DNA of 64,000 nt, from NCBI GenBank assembly GCA_025210265.1, contig JAOASD010000031.1, positions 62,001 through 126,000 of the forward strand. Reading direction: 5' to 3'. Shown here one piece after another: positions 15,608-23,909 of the stretch. Below the pieces are notes generated by a model. That model did no database searches. It was given only the letters and a program-made list of their open reading frames with translations, and had not been told where the DNA came from. Each line of letters begins with the position of its first letter. Position 1 is the stretch's first letter. A program made the position numbers and the translations under genes. The DNA is from Pelagimonas sp. (GTDB lineage: Bacteria > Pseudomonadota > Alphaproteobacteria > Rhodobacterales > Rhodobacteraceae).

Positions 15608-17193
15608 TGCAAAAACCTCTTGGGGCCCAGATTTCCCACATGTTGGCCGCGCGCGGCGTCGATGTGATCTTTGGCATTCCCGGCGTGCATAATGTCGAGA
15701 TGTATCGCGGTATTGAAGAGGCCGGGATCACCCATGTTCTGGCGCGCCACGAACAGGGGGCCGGGTTTATGGCCGATGGCTATAGCCGGGCGTCGGGCAA
15801 GCCTGGGGTGTGCTATCTGATCACCGGTCCGGGTCTGTGCAACGCGCTGACCCCGCTGGGGCAGGCCTATAGCGACAGCGTGTCGGTGCTGGCGGTGACC
15901 TCTTGTCTGGATGACGTGACGGGGCGGCGCGGGCAATTACACCAGATGCTGGATCAGCGCGCGGCGGCGGGCACGGTCTGCGCCTGGTCCGAAGAGGCGC
16001 GCGACCCGGACACGGCCTATGCGTTGGTCGATCGCGCGCTATCGGGCTTTGCCAGCGCGCGCAAACGATCGGTCCATATGCAGGTGCCGATCAAGGCGCT
16101 GGGGTGCATGGCCGATGCAGCGGCTGCTCCCGCTCCGGTTGCAGAGTTGCCGCGCGCCTCGGATGCACAGACCCGCGCGGTGATCGACGCGGTTCTGGCG
16201 GCTGAAAAGCCTGTGTTTATCTTTGGCGGTGGCGCGGTAGGAGGCGCCGAGGCGATCCCGGATGTGTTGCGGCAAACCGGCGCTGCCAGCTTTGTCACCT
16301 ATGCCGGGCGCGGCCTTGTGCCCGCCGATCAGCCGCTGTTCTTTGGCAGCTATCTGGGCCGCCCCGACAGTGTCGCGATCTTGCAAGAGGCCGACCTGCT
16401 GGTGGTCATGGGCTCGGAACTGGCCGAAGTCGATCTGTGGCGCGAAAATCTGGGCCATGACTGTCCGATGATTCGCGTGGATATCGACCCGGATATGCTA
16501 GCGCAGTGCAAGGCTGGCGATATGCCGGTGCTTGGGGATGCGGCGGCGGTACTGCGCGCCATGAGCATCGCCATCCCCGCCCGTGTCGAGGACCGCGCGC
16601 CCTGCTGGGAGTCGGGCAAGGTCGCCGCAACCAAAGCCCGCTGGAAAGCCGAAGTCGCAGCCGAGCGTCCCGGCATTGTCGAGATCGCGGATGCGCTGCG
16701 CGCGGTGATGCCACCGGACGCTATGATCTATTCCGACATGACCCAATTCGCCTATGCCGCGAAAGAGGTCTGGGACATGCCGCGCCCCGGCCATTGGCAC
16801 CACCCGACGGGATTTGGCACGTTGGGATACGCGCTGCCTGCCGCCATTGGCGGGGCGATGGCACGGCCTGGTCTGCCGACCCTCGCCATCGCTGGGGATT
16901 ATGGATTCCAGTATACGATTCAAGAGCTTGGCACAGCTGTGGAGCTGGGCCTGCCGTTGCCGATCCTGATCTGGGACAATGGCGCGCTGGCAGAAATCCG
17001 CGACAGCATGGTCGCCAGCCAAATCGCCCCCAATGCCGTGGTGGCGCAAAACCCTGACTTCCTTGCCTTGGGTCGGGCCTATGGTGCCGAAGCCTGTGAG
17101 CCGGACAGTTTGGAGGCGCTGCAGGACGCGCTTTTGCAGGCATTCAAGGCCCCGGTGCCCACTTTGATCCGCATGACGCCCGCCTTGCTGTAA
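15607..17193 (+). CDS. ThDP-dependent decarboxylase, acetolactate-synthase-like (5-guanidino-2-oxopentanoate decarboxylase type)
   Basis: The 528-residue protein has the three-domain layout of ThDP enzymes. The cofactor-activating glutamate is in ARHEQGAGFMADGY (Glu49). The ThDP/Mg2+ motif starts at GDYGFQYTIQELGTA (near residue 428) and ends at ILIWDNG. Sequence style resembles the enzymes annotated in Rhodobacterales as 5-guanidino-2-oxopentanoate decarboxylase, used in arginine or agmatine catabolism through 2-ketoarginine. It lacks an adjacent small regulatory subunit, arguing against a biosynthetic acetolactate synthase. Family is firm; substrate is tentative. Confidence 0.78.
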   Translation: MQKPLGAQISHMLAARGVDVIFGIPGVHNVEMYRGIEEAGITHVLARHEQGAGFMADGYSRASGKPGVCYLITGPGLCNALTPLGQAYSDSVSVLAVTSCLDDVTGRRGQLHQMLDQRAAAGTVCAWSEEARDPDTAYALVDRALSGFASARKRSVHMQVPIKALGCMADAAAAPAPVAELPRASDAQTRAVIDAVLAAEKPVFIFGGGAVGGAEAIPDVLRQTGAASFVTYAGRGLVPADQPLFFGSYLGRPDSVAILQEADLLVVMGSELAEVDLWRENLGHDCPMIRVDIDPDMLAQCKAGDMPVLGDAAAVLRAMSIAIPARVEDRAPCWESGKVAATKARWKAEVAAERPGIVEIADALRAVMPPDAMIYSDMTQFAYAAKEVWDMPRPGHWHHPTGFGTLGYALPAAIGGAMARPGLPTLAIAGDYGFQYTIQELGTAVELGLPLPILIWDNGALAEIRDSMVASQIAPNAVVAQNPDFLALGRAYGAEACEPDSLEALQDALLQAFKAPVPTLIRMTPALL

Positions 17194-17203
17194 ACCGGGG
17201 TAA

Positions 17204-17263
17204 GGGGGCGCTGCCCCCTCGGCCTGCGGCCTCACCCCCGGAGGTATTTTGACCAAGAAGAAA
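17204..17263 (+). repeat. GGGGGC...GGAGGTATTT intergenic repeat (copy A)
   Basis: GGGGGC/GCCCCC stem, an inner CTGCGG segment, CCCCCGGAGGTATTTT and a CCAAGAAGAAAC tail, starting 11 bases after the decarboxylase stop. Confidence 0.75.
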
Positions 17264-17370
17264 CAGGGGCGCGGCGCTTTGTGTTCCTCTTTGGGTTAAA
17301 TACTCAAATCGGCGCGCGGGTGAGGTAGGTGCGCGGGACCTGTGTTTCTCTGCTTTTATAAATACCCAAA

Positions 17371-17409
17371 GAAAAACCCCGGACCCAAGCGCGGGATCCG
17401 GGGTTTTTC
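17371..17409. terminator. bidirectional intrinsic terminator between decarboxylase and valS
   Basis: GAAAAACCCCGGA and TCCGGGGTTTTTC form a perfect 13-bp stem with A/T runs on both sides, so it can serve the plus-strand decarboxylase and the minus-strand valS. Confidence 0.92.
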
Positions 17410-17430
17410 CTGTGCGTGTGCTGCAGGCGC

Positions 17431-20400
17431 TTAGCCGATTTCGGCCAGGCGGGCGAGGGCGTCTTTCAGCTTGGCCTCGTCCTCTTCGCGCGCGGCGAGG
17501 TTGGCTTTGGCTTCGGCGACGACTTCGTCCGGGGCGGATTCAGCGAATTTGGGGTTGTTCAGGCGGCCGCGCAGCCCGCCCAGCTCTTTGGCCAGCTTGC
17601 CCAGAGATTTTTCCAGACGGGCCTTTTCCTTGTCCACATCAATGATGTCGGCCAGCGGCAGGCCGTAAGACGCATCGCCCAGTGGGATGGTGATGCAGCC
17701 CTTGGGGAAGGCGTCGACCATGTCCAGGCTTTCGATCCGGGCCATGCGTTTGATCAGCGTCTGGTTGCGTTCCCACGCGCCTTTGGCCTTGTCCCCCATG
17801 CCAAGTGCCAGCATCGGCACATAGGCACCTGCGGGCACGTTCATCTGGGCGCGGGCAGAGCGCACGCCTTCGATCAGACCAATCACCCAGGTCATTTCGG
17901 CTTCGGCCTCGGCATAGACCAACTCGTCGCCATAGGCGGGCCAATCGCCATGGACCAGCATCCCGTCGCGCTTGGCCGTGGCCTCCCACAGCTCTTCGGT
18001 GATGAAGGGCATGATCGGGTGCAGCATCAGCAGGGATTGATCAATCACCCAGGCCATGGTGTCGCGGGTTTCCTGCGCCACATCGGCGTCGTCCGATGCA
18101 AACAGCGGCTTGGAAAACTCCACATACCAGTCGCAGAGCTTGCCCCAGACAAAGGCATAAAGCGCGTTGGCGGCGTCGTTAAAGCGGTATTCGGTCAGGG
18201 CCTTGTCCACGACCATGCGGACCTTTGCAGTTTCGCCCAAGATCCATTTGTTCAGCGTGGCATTGGGGCTGGGCATGGCGCGCGGGGCCATATCCGCGCC
18301 CACCGCGCCGTTCATTTCGGCAAAGCGGGTGGCGTTCCACAGCTTGGTGGTAAAGTTGCGATAGCCGGTGATGCGGTCCTTGGACAGTTTCAGCACGCCG
18401 CCGATCGAGGCCATGGCCGCATTGGTAAAGCGCAGCGCATCGGCGCCGAACTCATCGACGATTTCCAGCGGGTCGATCACGTTGCCCGTGGTTTTGGACA
18501 TCTTCTTGCCCTTCTCGTCGCGGACGAGCTGGTGCAGGTAGACGGTGTGGAACGGGATCTTTTCGTTTACGGCGGTGGACATCATGATCATCCGGGCAAC
18601 CCAGAAGAACAGAATGTCAAAGCCGGTGATCAGCACGTCGCCGGGATAGTATTTGGCCAGCTCATCGGTGTCCTGCGGCCAGCCCAGCGTGCCAAAGGGC
18701 CAGAGCCCGGAAGAGAACCAGGTGTCGAGCACGTCGGGGTCGCGACGAAGTGGAATAGTGATCGTGCCGTCCTGAAGAACTTCTTCCCCCCACATGCCGG
18801 CTTCGAGGGAAGATGTCGCTAAGGTGCCAGCGAAGGGTGCGCTGGACGCAGTATCCAGACCCTGTATCTCGGTAGCTTCAAAGACCTTGAACTTCACGTC
18901 CGGTTCAAGCGCCTGTCTGTCTTTCAAGACACGGCTCGCAACTTCATTGAAGTTAGCACCGCAATAGGAGTTACCCTTCATGTCGTACCACACCGGGATC
19001 TGGTGACCCCACCACAGCTGGCGCGAGATGCACCAGGGTTCGATGTTTTCCAACCAGTGGTAATAGGTCTTTTCGCCGGATTCCGGCATGATTTTGATGT
19101 CGCCACCGCGCACAGCATCCAGCGCCGGGCCGACGACTTTTTCCGCGTCAACAAACCACTGGTCCGTCAGCATCGGTTCGATCACAACCTTGGAGCGGTC
19201 GCCAAAGGGCTGCATGATCGGCTTGGCCTCGACCAGCGCGACTTCGACCACGGGGGGCTCTTCCTCGCCCTTTTTCAGCTTTTTCTTCGGCCCAAGGCGC
19301 GGGTCGTCCGACAGAGTCATGACGGCCAGACCCTCTTCGGTGATTTCGCGCACCACGGCCTCGCGCGCCTCAAAACGGTCCAGACCACGCAGGTGATCGG
19401 GGACCAGGTTGATCGCGTCGGTTTCCGCCTCGGACAGGCTGCGCGCGCCCTGAGCGACCTCCATGGCGATGGCGGCGGCCTCGGCATAGGGGGCACCATC
19501 GGCCCGCATCGCGCCGCGCGTGTCCATCAGGCGATACATCGGGATGCCGCCGCGCTTGGCGACCTGATAGTCGTTGAAATCATGCGCGCCGGTGATCTTG
19601 ACCGCGCCCGAGCCAAAGTCGGGATCGGGATATTCATCGGTGATGATCGGGATCAGGCGGCGATGTTCCTTGGGGCCAACCGGGATCTCGACCAGCTTGC
19701 CGACAATCGAGGCATAGCGCTCGTCTGAGGGATGCACCGCCACAGCGCCATCGCCCAGCATGGTTTCGGGGCGGGTCGTGGCGATCGAGATATAATCGCG
19801 GGTCTCGCGCAGGGTGACGTTGCCGTCCTCGTCCTTTTCCACATATTCGTAGGTCGCCCCACCGGCCAGCGGGTATTTGAAGTGCCACATATGGCCGGCG
19901 ACCTCGATATTCTCGACCTCAAGATCGGAAATCGCGGTTTCGAAATGCGGATCCCAGTTGGTCAGGCGCTTGCCGCGATAGATCAGGCCCTTGTTGTACA
20001 TATCCACAAAAACCTTGATCACGGCATCGTGGAAATTGGGGCTGTTCTCGTGGCCGGTGCGGGGATCCCCCGGCGCGCCCGCCATGGTAAAGGCGTTGCG
20101 GTCCCAGTCGCAGGAGCAGCCAAGGCGTTTCAGCTGTTCGACAATGGTGCCGCCATACTGGCCTTTCCATTCCCAGACCTTGTCCAGAAATGCCTCGCGG
20201 CCCAGATCACGGCGACCGGGCTGACCGGTCGCGGCCAGCATCTTTTCCACCTGCAGCTGGGTGGCGATGCCCGCATGGTCCTGACCGGGCTGCCACAGCG
20301 TGTCAAAGCCCCGCATCCGGTGCCAGCGCACCAGGATGTCCTGCAGCGTGTTGTTAAACGCATGGCCCACATGCAGCGCGCCCGTCACGTTGGGCGGCGG

Positions 20401-20526
20401 GATCATCACACAGAACGTGTCGTCGCGGCTTTTGTTGGCCCCGGCTTTGAATGCGCCGCTCTCTTGCCACTTGGCCGAGATGCGCGGTTCCGCGGTTTGT
20501 GCGTCAAAGCTTTTTTCCATCGCCAT
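17431..20526 (-). CDS. valS: valyl-tRNA synthetase
   Basis: A 1031-residue class I aminoacyl-tRNA synthetase. The HIGH motif is [12 protein letters not shown] near residue 50, and the KMSKS motif is the variant KMSKTTG near residue 675. The CP1 editing domain lies between, an anticodon-binding helical domain follows ([15 protein letters not shown]), and a C-terminal coiled coil ([18 protein letters not shown]) closes the protein. Start ATG 20526 precedes MEKSFDAQ; longer in-frame starts extend into non-conserved sequence. Odd: a stretch at about residues 518-590 (18750-18985) is longer than in typical ValRS and is visibly poorer in G+C than its surroundings. Confidence 0.95.
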   Translation of the reverse strand: MAMEKSFDAQTAEPRISAKWQESGAFKAGANKSRDDTFCVMIPPPNVTGALHVGHAFNNTLQDILVRWHRMRGFDTLWQPGQDHAGIATQLQVEKMLAATGQPGRRDLGREAFLDKVWEWKGQYGGTIVEQLKRLGCSCDWDRNAFTMAGAPGDPRTGHENSPNFHDAVIKVFVDMYNKGLIYRGKRLTNWDPHFETAISDLEVENIEVAGHMWHFKYPLAGGATYEYVEKDEDGNVTLRETRDYISIATTRPETMLGDGAVAVHPSDERYASIVGKLVEIPVGPKEHRRLIPIITDEYPDPDFGSGAVKITGAHDFNDYQVAKRGGIPMYRLMDTRGAMRADGAPYAEAAAIAMEVAQGARSLSEAETDAINLVPDHLRGLDRFEAREAVVREITEEGLAVMTLSDDPRLGPKKKLKKGEEEPPVVEVALVEAKPIMQPFGDRSKVVIEPMLTDQWFVDAEKVVGPALDAVRGGDIKIMPESGEKTYYHWLENIEPWCISRQLWWGHQIPVWYDMKGNSYCGANFNEVASRVLKDRQALEPDVKFKVFEATEIQGLDTASSAPFAGTLATSSLEAGMWGEEVLQDGTITIPLRRDPDVLDTWFSSGLWPFGTLGWPQDTDELAKYYPGDVLITGFDILFFWVARMIMMSTAVNEKIPFHTVYLHQLVRDEKGKKMSKTTGNVIDPLEIVDEFGADALRFTNAAMASIGGVLKLSKDRITGYRNFTTKLWNATRFAEMNGAVGADMAPRAMPSPNATLNKWILGETAKVRMVVDKALTEYRFNDAANALYAFVWGKLCDWYVEFSKPLFASDDADVAQETRDTMAWVIDQSLLMLHPIMPFITEELWEATAKRDGMLVHGDWPAYGDELVYAEAEAEMTWVIGLIEGVRSARAQMNVPAGAYVPMLALGMGDKAKGAWERNQTLIKRMARIESLDMVDAFPKGCITIPLGDASYGLPLADIIDVDKEKARLEKSLGKLAKELGGLRGRLNNPKFAESAPDEVVAEAKANLAAREEDEAKLKDALARLAEIG

Positions 20527-20681
20527 AGGTCGAAATCCCGTCTGCTGCCTTGGCATTGGCAGATAGCGGGAAGGGGCCGGGATTGGAAGGGGGCGCGCGT
20601 GTTTGGCACAGCAGAAAGCGCCGTTCCGGGGGGGAGGCACTGCGCTTCGCCGTTCATTCATGAATGTCAGGGGGCGGCCAA

Positions 20682-20762
20682 TAAAAAACGGCGGTGCTCA
20701 GGGAGGAGGAGAGAGCACCGCCGTTCATGTACGGGCACCCCAGGGAGGAGGAGAGGGGCCCC
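20682..20762 (-). ncRNA. CcsR-like unit 5 (hairpins 9 and 10), terminal unit with intrinsic terminator
   Basis: Hairpin 9 (20733-20762) has GGGG/CCCC next to the loop plus GGG/CCC after a two-base bulge. Hairpin 10 (20687-20725) has a perfect 13-bp stem, AACGGCGGTGCTC with GAGCACCGCCGTT, followed on the minus strand by TTTTATT. The last sRNA hairpin therefore also terminates the operon. Confidence 0.85.
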
Positions 20763-20776
20763 GATCCGAATTTTGA

Positions 20777-20845
20777 GCGGCGACGCCAGGGAGGAGGAGA
20801 GGCGCCGCCGCTATATGAGGGTCTCAGGGAGGAGGAGAGAGACCC
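20777..20845 (-). ncRNA. CcsR-like unit 4 (hairpins 7 and 8)
   Basis: Hairpin 7 (20819-20845) has the perfect 7-bp stem GGGTCTC/GAGACCC. Hairpin 8 (20777-20811) pairs GCGGCGACGCC with GGCGCCGCCGC with one A/C mismatch. Both loops are the invariant CU-rich 13-mer. Confidence 0.85.
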
Positions 20846-20855
20846 GCATCTGGCT

Positions 20856-20870
20856 GGGGCATCAGGCCCC
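20856..20870 (-). other. spacer mini-hairpin between units 3 and 4
   Basis: GGGGC-ATCAG-GCCCC. The same GGGGC-N5-GCCCC form recurs between other units, so it may be a processing or insulating element. Confidence 0.6.
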
Positions 20871-20881
20871 GAAATTTGGGT

Positions 20882-20957
20882 GGCGGCAGATCCAGGGAGG
20901 AGGAGAGGATCTGCCGCCGGTCATGTTGGGTCCAGGGAGGAGGAGAGGACCCGACAT
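20882..20957 (-). ncRNA. CcsR-like unit 3 (hairpins 5 and 6)
   Basis: Hairpin 5 (20923-20957) has an 11-bp stem, ATGTTGGGTCC with GGACCCGACAT, including one G-U pair. Hairpin 6 (20882-20918) has the perfect 12-bp stem GGCGGCAGATCC/GGATCTGCCGCC. Loops are invariant. Confidence 0.87.
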
Positions 20958-20963
20958 TTCGCT

Positions 20964-20978
20964 GGGGCATATGGCCCC
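20964..20978 (-). other. spacer mini-hairpin between units 2 and 3
   Basis: GGGGC-ATATG-GCCCC, matching the spacer hairpin between units 3 and 4 in stem but not in loop. Confidence 0.6.
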
Positions 20979-20989
20979 TGATTTCGGTC

Positions 20990-21070
20990 GACGGCGGCAC
21001 CCGAGGGAGGAGGAGAGGATGCCGCCGTCTGAGCATGTCCGGCCCTAGGGAGGAGGAGTGGGCCGGTCAT
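20990..21070 (-). ncRNA. CcsR-like unit 2 (hairpins 3 and 4)
   Basis: Hairpin 3 (21035-21070) pairs ATGTCCGGCCC with GGGCCGGTCAT with one T/T mismatch; its loop is the only one ending in T. Hairpin 4 (20990-21029) pairs GACGGCGGCACCC with GGATGCCGCCGTC with one C/A mismatch and an extra unpaired G by the loop. Confidence 0.85.
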
Positions 21071-21075
21071 TTTCT

Positions 21076-21089
21076 GGGCTGTTTGGCCC
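21076..21089 (-). other. spacer mini-hairpin between units 1 and 2
   Basis: GGGC-TGTTTG-GCCC, the third and shortest of the spacer hairpins. Confidence 0.5.
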
Positions 21090-21097
21090 GTATTCCT

Positions 21098-21166
21098 GCG
21101 GCGATGCCAGGGAGGAGGAGAGGCATCGCCGCTGCACCACCGGATCAGGGAGGAGGAGAGACCCGG
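21098..21166 (-). ncRNA. CcsR-like unit 1 (hairpins 1 and 2)
   Basis: Hairpin 1 (21140-21166) pairs CCGGATC with GACCCGG with one A/C mismatch and lies 13 bases past the DUF1127 stop. Hairpin 2 (21098-21132) has the perfect 11-bp stem GCGGCGATGCC/GGCATCGCCGC. Loops are invariant. Confidence 0.85.
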
Positions 21167-21178
21167 CGGAATTCTGTC

Positions 21179-21397
21179 TTAGCCTTCGTAGGCCGCCTGC
21201 CACGCGATCCGGCGGATCACGCTGCGGTTCAGTCCCAGATCCGACAATTCGCGATCGCTCAGCGAGGTCAGCTCGGACAGGGTGTTGCGATAGACGCGGC
21301 GGCGCGCGATGCGGGCGCGCAGCTCTGCGACCAGGGTGGTGAAGAACGCGCTCGGACCGGTTTGGGAGCGGCTGTTCAGATCAGATGCGAGTGCCAT
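21179..21397 (-). CDS. DUF1127 protein, CcaF1-like, heading the sRNA array
   Basis: A 72-residue basic protein. The C-terminal DUF1127 domain is evident in [19 protein letters not shown] and [20 protein letters not shown]. In R. sphaeroides the DUF1127 protein CcaF1 (RSP_6037) is co-transcribed with ccsR1-4, binds RNA and influences maturation of those sRNAs by RNase E. Here the same order is seen: promoter, DUF1127 gene, CU-loop hairpins. AAGAGG is the RBS. Orthology to CcaF1 is inferred from domain plus synteny. Confidence 0.88.
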   Translation of the reverse strand: MALASDLNSRSQTGPSAFFTTLVAELRARIARRRVYRNTLSELTSLSDRELSDLGLNRSVIRRIAWQAAYEG

Positions 21398-21462
21398 TTC
21401 AGTGTGCCTCTTGGCGAAGATATTCGTATGCGGCCAGCACCGTTGCTGCCGATGACCTGAAG

Positions 21463-21488
21463 ATGGGGTATATGCTGCGCCTGCACAA
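21463..21488 (-). promoter_or_regulatory. RpoH (heat-shock sigma) type promoter of the DUF1127-sRNA operon
   Basis: Read on the minus strand: -35 TTGTGC (21488-21483), a 14-base spacer, and -10 CCCCAT followed by CT (21468-21461). CCCCATNT with 13-15 spacing is the sigma-32 form. A start near 21455 would leave a leader of about 58 bases. In R. sphaeroides the homologous locus is RpoHI/RpoHII dependent. Confidence 0.65.
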
Positions 21489-21603
21489 TGGAAGGTTAAA
21501 CAATGCTGCTATGCAGCAATTGCATGGGAAACCCGTCGCTAAGGTTACGGAATGCAAAGAAAATGTGCATTTATACGGTTTTGGTTGCATTGCCGCTCCG
21601 TCA

Positions 21604-21622
21604 TTGCCACCTCTTGTGGCAA
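21604..21622 (+). promoter_or_regulatory. inverted repeat just ahead of mrp
   Basis: TTGCCAC and GTGGCAA flank a 5-base loop, 17 bases before the mrp start. It may be an operator or a small 5' hairpin; function unknown. Confidence 0.3.
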
Positions 21623-21639
21623 CTGACCGGAGATTAACC

Positions 21640-22704
21640 ATGGATAAAATGAAAAGCGCCGTTGAGGGCGCGCTGGCTCGGATCGGGCTTCCCACCGGCG
21701 GAAACCTGATTTCCAAAGATATGATTCGTGCGCTGACCATTCAGGACGGGGTTGTGCGCTTTGTCATCGAGGCTCCGAATCCCGATATTGCCCGCAAGAT
21801 GGAACCCATTCGCCAGACCGCCGAGGCCGCCGTGGCGGCGCTGCCCGGTGTGTCCGTCGTTCATGCGGCGCTGACCGCACACGCGGCACAGCCAAAGGCC
21901 CCGTCGCTGAAAGTCGGCGGTCATGCCAAGCCGCAGGACGGGGTGATGAAACCTGCCGGCGTAAAAACTGTGATTGCCATCGGATCTGGCAAAGGCGGTG
22001 TTGGTAAATCCACTGTGTCTTCGAATCTGGCGGTGGCGCTGGCGCGGGCGGGCAAATCCGTGGGTCTGCTGGATGGGGATATTCATGGCCCCTCGCAGCC
22101 ACGCATGTTTGGCCTGACCCGGCGGGCTTCGGCCCCGGATGGCAAAACGATCGAGCCGCTGCACGCCCATGGGGTGACATTGATGTCCATCGGGTCGATG
22201 CTGGCCGAGGACAAAGCCGTGGTCTGGCGCGGGCCGATGTTGATGGGCGCGCTGCAGCAGATGATCATGCAGGTCAATTGGGGGGAGCTGGACGTGCTGC
22301 TGGTGGATCTGCCGCCCGGTACGGGGGATGTGCAGCTGTCGCTGTGTCAGAAATCCGAGGTCGCCGGGGCCATCGTGGTCAGCACACCGCAGGATGTGGC
22401 CCTGCTGGATGCGCGCAAGGCGCTGGATGCTTTTGCTGCGCTAAAGACCCCGGTGCTGGGGCTGGTCGAGAATATGGCGGTGTTTACCTGCCCGCATTGC
22501 GGCACTGACAGCCATATCTTTGGTCATGGTGGTGTGGCTCAGGAAGCCGAGAAGCTGGGAATCCCGCTGCTGGCGCAATTGCCGATTGATCTGGACACAC
22601 GTCTGGGCGGCGATGGCGGTACGCCGATTGCGTTGGGGGAGGGGCCGATGGCCCAGGCCTATGCGCAGTTGGCGGCGCGTCTGATCGAGGGTGGCGTTGT
22701 GTGA
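21640..22704 (+). CDS. apbC: Mrp/ApbC family iron-sulfur cluster carrier ATPase
   Basis: A 354-residue protein: an N-terminal DUF59/MIP18-like domain (about residues 5-80), a linker, then a P-loop NTPase domain with the deviant Walker A motif [21 protein letters not shown] and [13 protein letters not shown]. The CxxC pair in [14 protein letters not shown] binds a transferable [4Fe-4S] cluster. It delivers clusters to apo-enzymes in the cytosol. ATG 21640 is chosen because the DUF59 domain starts there and GGAG lies upstream. Confidence 0.92.
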   Translation: MDKMKSAVEGALARIGLPTGGNLISKDMIRALTIQDGVVRFVIEAPNPDIARKMEPIRQTAEAAVAALPGVSVVHAALTAHAAQPKAPSLKVGGHAKPQDGVMKPAGVKTVIAIGSGKGGVGKSTVSSNLAVALARAGKSVGLLDGDIHGPSQPRMFGLTRRASAPDGKTIEPLHAHGVTLMSIGSMLAEDKAVVWRGPMLMGALQQMIMQVNWGELDVLLVDLPPGTGDVQLSLCQKSEVAGAIVVSTPQDVALLDARKALDAFAALKTPVLGLVENMAVFTCPHCGTDSHIFGHGGVAQEAEKLGIPLLAQLPIDLDTRLGGDGGTPIALGEGPMAQAYAQLAARLIEGGVV

Positions 22705-22713
22705 CAGCGGGCT

Positions 22714-22769
22714 GGGGGCTCTGCCCCCGTCCTGCGGACTCCCCCGGAGGTATTTTCGCCAAGAAGAAG
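22714..22769 (+). repeat. GGGGGC...GGAGGTATTT intergenic repeat (copy B)
   Basis: Begins 9 bases after the apbC stop; contains GGGGGC/GCCCCC, CCTGCGGACTCCCCC and GGAGGTATTT with an AAGAAGAAG tail. Confidence 0.75.
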
Positions 22770-22787
22770 CGCAGGCGTGGGGCTTTA

Positions 22788-23909
22788 TCAGTCGCCATGC
22801 GCCAGTTGCAGTACCAGATCCGTGACCAGCGCGGCGGGGTCGACATTGACCGCGCGGGCATGGCGGGCGCGATCGCCAGCTTTTTGTGCGCGGGCGGCCC
22901 AGCTGCGCGCGGCGCGGGCGTCTGGGGCGAGGCGGGACAGGATCTCGGCCTCGTTCGGGGCGGCTTGCGCGGCGGGGGGCTGCCCCAGTGCGCCGGTGCG
23001 GGCGATGCGCGCCGCCAGCAGGTCGGCCAAGGTCAGCACCATGTCCAGGCGTTCTTCGTTGGTTTTGCCCGCACAGCTGTCCGAAAGCGACAAAAGGCGC
23101 GGGCGGTCCAGTCGGGGCAGGCTGCCCATCAGGCTCAGCAGGTCGTTATATAGCCCCAGCCCATCCAGGGACAGCATCCGCGCCGCTGCACCGACCGAGC
23201 CGCCAGACAGGGCTGTCAGCGCGCTGGCCTGATCTGCGGGCATGTCGATCCCGGCTTGGGTCAGGGCCTGCATCATGTCCTGATCGCCCAGCGGGGCCAG
23301 CCGCAATTCGCGGCAGCGCGACCGGATGGTGGGCAAGAGCCGCGCGGGCTGGTGCGAAATCAGCAGCAGGGTTGTGCGGGCCGGGGGTTCTTCCAGCATC
23401 TTCAGAATGGCGTTTGCCGCCTGGATGTTCAGTTCGTCCGCGGCATCGACAATCACAACCCGGCGTCCGCCATCCGCGGCAGAGAGGCCAAAGAAACCGG
23501 CCAGTTTACGCACCTCTTGCACACGAATATCCGCAGCGAGCTTATCGCCTTTTTCATTCGGGCCCCGGCGCAGCAGGAACAAGCCCGGATCGGACAGGGC
23601 CAGGACACGACGCGCAACAGGGTGCTCTGGATCGATATGCAGGGTTTCGGGGGGCGTGGGGGCGCCAAACAGCCCGTCATCCTCTTGTGGTGGTGTGGCC
23701 AGCAGGAACCGCGCAATCGCCCAGGCAAGGGTGGCTTTGCCGGTGCCGCGCGGGCCGGTCAGCAGCCAGCCGTGATGCAGGCGGCCCGTGTTGAAAGCCG
23801 TCAGAAAGTCGGCCTGCGCCTTGTTCTGTCCGAACAGCTGCTGCGTTTCGCGCGGATGCGGTGCGCCGGGGCTGCGATCTGGTTCGGGAAGCGTGTCATC
23901 TGCGCTCAT
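22788..23909 (-). CDS. holB: DNA polymerase III subunit delta-prime
   Basis: A 373-residue AAA+ clamp-loader subunit. Walker A-like GPRGTGKATLAWA near residue 52, a VVIVDAADELNIQAANA block (Walker B/delta-prime box), and a sensor-like EPPARTTLLLISHQPARLLPTIRSRC region are seen, the last matching the conserved SRC motif. It loads the beta clamp during replication. The start overlaps the tmk stop by 4 bases, so it lies in a tmk-holB operon. Confidence 0.92.
   Translation of the reverse strand: MSADDTLPEPDRSPGAPHPRETQQLFGQNKAQADFLTAFNTGRLHHGWLLTGPRGTGKATLAWAIARFLLATPPQEDDGLFGAPTPPETLHIDPEHPVARRVLALSDPGLFLLRRGPNEKGDKLAADIRVQEVRKLAGFFGLSAADGGRRVVIVDAADELNIQAANAILKMLEEPPARTTLLLISHQPARLLPTIRSRCRELRLAPLGDQDMMQALTQAGIDMPADQASALTALSGGSVGAAARMLSLDGLGLYNDLLSLMGSLPRLDRPRLLSLSDSCAGKTNEERLDMVLTLADLLAARIARTGALGQPPAAQAAPNEAEILSRLAPDARAARSWAARAQKAGDRARHARAVNVDPAALVTDLVLQLAHGD

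Larger units (their letters stand above)
20682..21166 (-). repeat. array of ten hairpins with an invariant CU-rich loop (CcsR/Cuckoo-like RNA array)
   Basis: On the plus strand the 13-mer AGGGAGGAGGAGA occurs ten times (one copy ends in T), each time flanked by arms of 7-13 bases that are reverse complements of each other but differ between copies. Read on the minus strand this gives ten stem-loops presenting UCUCCUCCUCCCU. The array begins 13 bases after the stop of the DUF1127 gene on the same strand and ends in a T-run. The arms covary while the loop is fixed, so selection is on RNA structure and loop sequence. The closest known parallel is ccsR1-4 of Rhodobacter sphaeroides. Confidence 0.93.

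Noticed and set aside
19732-21048. Long plus-strand open frame running through the hairpin array
   Set aside because: It lies antisense to valS over most of its length, and its remainder is the repeated RREEER-type translation of the hairpin loops. Such frames are expected in G+C-rich DNA; no domain is seen.
20687-21166. CRISPR array
   Set aside because: The repeated unit is only 13 bases and lies inside palindromes whose arms pair with each other; spacers are not uniform and no cas genes are present.
20687-21166. G-quadruplex or plus-strand repeat protein
   Set aside because: GGG-AGG-AGG runs are too short for a strong quadruplex, and paired covarying arms point to RNA hairpins read from the minus strand.
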